DNA of 9,078 nt from NCBI GenBank assembly GCA_030595925.1, contig JAUVLC010000097.1, forward strand, positions 1-9,078, read 5' to 3'. Positions within the stretch are counted from its first letter, which is position 1; the number at the start of each line of letters is the position of its first letter. Origin of the DNA: Clostridia bacterium. GTDB taxonomy: Bacteria > CBDUZB01 > JAGLHV01. A model generated the notes under the pieces. It saw nothing but the letters and a program-made list of their open reading frames with translations. It was not told the DNA's origin and searched no databases. A program made the translations under genes and the position numbers. This document shows, in pieces, positions 8,166-9,078 of the stretch.

Positions 8166-8217
8166 TCCATAGACAGAGACAAACAAAAGTCCATAGTCGA
8201 TAGTCCACAGTCCATAG
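8163..8217. repeat. Degenerate AGTCCATAG repeats
   Basis: AGTCCATAG occurs at 8164-8172, 8188-8196 and 8209-8217, and the one-mismatch AGTCCACAG at 8202-8210, overlapping the last copy by two bases. The spacing is irregular and the intervals (GACAGAGACAAAC, TCGAT) are not unique-looking, so this is degenerate short-repeat intergenic DNA and not a CRISPR array. The first copy supplies the stop codon of the FtsB-like gene. Confidence 0.75.
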
Positions 8218-8240
8218 ATTACAGATAACAGACAAAGAAT

Positions 8241-8258
8241 AAAAACAAAAACAAAAAC
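8241..8258. repeat. AAAAAC tandem repeat (three copies)
   Basis: AAAAAC is repeated three times head to tail (8241-8246, 8247-8252, 8253-8258) inside a longer purine-rich, A-rich tract reaching to about 8277. A related tract appears on the opposite strand at the right end of the window (about 9035-9066, TTTTTGTTTGTG-like). Function unknown; such a tract can change length by slippage. Confidence 0.7.
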
Positions 8259-8296
8259 AAAAAAGAAAAAAGAAAAGGCACAAAGGTATCAAGGCA

Positions 8297-8317
8297 TCCG
8301 CCTTAAAGATTGGCGGA
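8297..8317. repeat. Imperfect stem TCCGCC/GGCGGA
   Basis: TCCGCC (8297-8302) and GGCGGA (8312-8317) are 6-bp inverted arms with a 9-nt loop. No T-run follows on either strand, so it is not a standard intrinsic terminator. It lies in a locally GC-rich patch that also contains the GTAG palindrome 20 bases downstream and is probably part of the same repeat-rich insertion. Confidence 0.4.
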
Positions 8318-8336
8318 CTTTCGCTCCGCTCCAGCA

Positions 8337-8358
8337 GTAGGGGCGACCTTGGTCGCCC
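8337..8358 (+). repeat. GTAG-headed palindrome, copy 1 (REP-like)
   Basis: The tetranucleotide GTAG (8337-8340) is followed directly by a perfect 8-bp inverted repeat: GGGCGACC (8341-8348), TT, GGTCGCCC (8351-8358). A GTAG-type tetranucleotide at the foot of a hairpin is the layout of REP elements mobilised by RAYT (TnpA-REP) transposases of the IS200/IS605 lineage. A second copy lies inverted on the other side of the next gene. No transposase is present in the window, so the link to RAYT is by architecture only. Confidence 0.7.
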
Positions 8359-8386
8359 AAAAGGCTAAATGAAAGTTAGGGACATA

Positions 8387-8944
8387 ATGTGTAAAATTAG
8401 GTATTTAAAATGTCCGTCTTGTCAGTATGTTTTTTCCGAAAAACAGTTTGACCCATATAGTTTTAAGGATCCTTGTCCTTATTGTAAGAAACAAACAGGT
8501 TTATCCCGAGGTTTTGAAAAATGGGTATCGGTAGGAATTGATAAATGTTTAGAAATAGCTAAGAACCAAAAATTAGATAACGATAATGAAAAAGTGATAT
8601 GTATTGTCTTTTTATGTACAGCATTGGAAGTATTATTAGAAACTGTTCTTTATGAATTGATAAAGACTCAGAAAAGTAAAATAAATTTAGAAAAAATTTG
8701 GAGTAGAGGGAAAAGAATTAAGGAATATGAACGATTTAGTGATTGTTCTTTAAAAATTTTTTTATGTTCAAAAGGATATGATTCTTTTTATGATGATTGG
8801 AATAAGCTTGCGGAAGTACGTAATAAAATAGTGCATGGGAAATTTTTTAGTCGGATAATAGAGGATAAGATTATTAATAAAATATTGGACAATTGTTTAA
8901 AAGTATTTACAGAAGTTCATAATGATATTCAGAGAAAAAAATAG
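8387..8944 (+). CDS. Zinc-ribbon protein with HEPN-like C-terminal domain
   Basis: I do not recognise an exact family. From ATG 8387 the product has 185 residues. The N-terminus holds a treble-clef-like zinc ribbon with two CxxC knuckles, CPSC (9-12) and CPYC (30-33). The rest is helical and matches a HEPN pattern: an early helix with acidic residues (TALEVLLETVLYELI, about 78-92) and, near the end, EVRNKIVHGKF with RN-x3-H at Arg145, Asn146 and His150. In HEPN RNases this R-x4-6-H pair is catalytic; in many related proteins it is structural, so nuclease activity is inferred. There is no membrane segment and no visible nucleotidyltransferase (MNT) partner. ATG 8387 has TAGGGA ending 5 nt upstream; ATG 8369, in frame, would add six residues but lies inside a repeated 12-mer. 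The gene is bracketed by two inverted GTAG palindromes, suggesting an accessory, possibly recently arrived, gene. Confidence 0.65.
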   Translation: MCKIRYLKCPSCQYVFSEKQFDPYSFKDPCPYCKKQTGLSRGFEKWVSVGIDKCLEIAKNQKLDNDNEKVICIVFLCTALEVLLETVLYELIKTQKSKINLEKIWSRGKRIKEYERFSDCSLKIFLCSKGYDSFYDDWNKLAEVRNKIVHGKFFSRIIEDKIINKILDNCLKVFTEVHNDIQRKK

Positions 8945-8971
8945 ACACAGAGTAAAAAGAAAAGACTCAAA

Positions 8972-8993
8972 GGGTGGGCAAGCCCACCCCTAC
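8972..8993 (-). repeat. GTAG-headed palindrome, copy 2, inverted (REP-like)
   Basis: On the minus strand GTAG (8993-8990) precedes GGGTGGGC (8989-8982), TT, GCCCACCC (8979-8972), again a perfect 8-bp stem. Relative to copy 1 the stem differs at three positions per arm and each change is compensated on the other arm, while GTAG, the GGG at the stem base and the TT loop are unchanged. It lies 27 bp after the HEPN-like gene and could also act as a weak transcript end or mRNA stabiliser, although no T-run follows. Confidence 0.7.
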
Positions 8994-9078
8994 GCGAAAA
9001 ATTTGCTAAGTTGTTCAAAATACATTTAGCCTTTATTTTTTGTTTGTGTTTTTAGTTTTTGTTTTGAATTTTGAATTT
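8994..9078. other. Low-complexity AT-rich tail, no gene seen
   Basis: The last 85 bases carry no credible coding frame. CATTTAGCCTTT (9023-9034) is the exact inverted copy of AAAGGCTAAATG at 8360-8371. T-rich DNA with short G interruptions and a direct repeat TTTTGAA at the very end follows. The region resembles the A-rich spacer at 8241-8277 on the other strand. Confidence 0.5.

Noticed and set aside
8163-8217. CRISPR array
   Set aside because: The units are 9 bp, irregularly spaced and partly overlapping, with no spacers and no cas genes.
8337-8358. GTAG palindrome as an intrinsic terminator for the FtsB-like gene
   Set aside because: The stem is strong but is followed by AAAAGG, not a T-run, and the same layout recurs inverted elsewhere, which fits a repeat element better.

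Overview
The window is a bacterial, AT-rich stretch in which every credible gene lies on the + strand. Shine-Dalgarno sequences of the AGGAG type precede several starts, stop codons include TGA (asd ends in one), and tryptophan is encoded by TGG throughout, so the standard bacterial code applies. The core genes are ordinary bacterial housekeeping genes and do not fix a phylum. The base composition and intergenic repeats would suit a candidate-phylum or Firmicutes-like metagenomic genome, but that is an impression and not a result.

Layout. 1-438: the likely tail of an upstream gene, then two tandem, clearly paralogous small charged proteins of unknown function; the first copy has a reading-frame conflict. 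439-650: a regulatory gap with a strong sigma70-type promoter whose -35 box sits inside a perfect 7-bp inverted repeat. 651-7815: a co-directional cluster asd - truA - GDP-mannose pyrophosphorylase/pseudo-phosphomutase fusion - phosphohexomutase - eno. 7851-8165: an FtsB/DivIC-like division gene whose natural reading frame is broken by an in-frame TGA after codon 12. 8163-8358: a repeat-rich spacer (AGTCCATAG copies, AAAAAC copies, a GTAG-headed palindrome). 8387-8944: a zinc-ribbon protein with a HEPN-like RNxxxH motif. 8945-9078: a second, inverted GTAG palindrome and low-complexity DNA.

How the genes work together. The phosphohexomutase makes a hexose-1-phosphate (probably mannose-1-phosphate) and the fusion protein next to it activates it to a nucleotide sugar, probably GDP-mannose, for glycans. 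Enolase is glycolytic, Asd feeds the lysine/diaminopimelate, threonine and methionine branch, TruA modifies tRNA anticodon stems, and the FtsB-like protein belongs to the divisome. The cluster therefore reads as growth and envelope functions in one transcription direction. The points most worth a second look are the in-frame TGA in the division gene, the covarying GTAG palindromes that bracket the HEPN-like gene, the HEPN-like protein itself, the tandem small paralogs, and the operator-like palindrome over the asd promoter.
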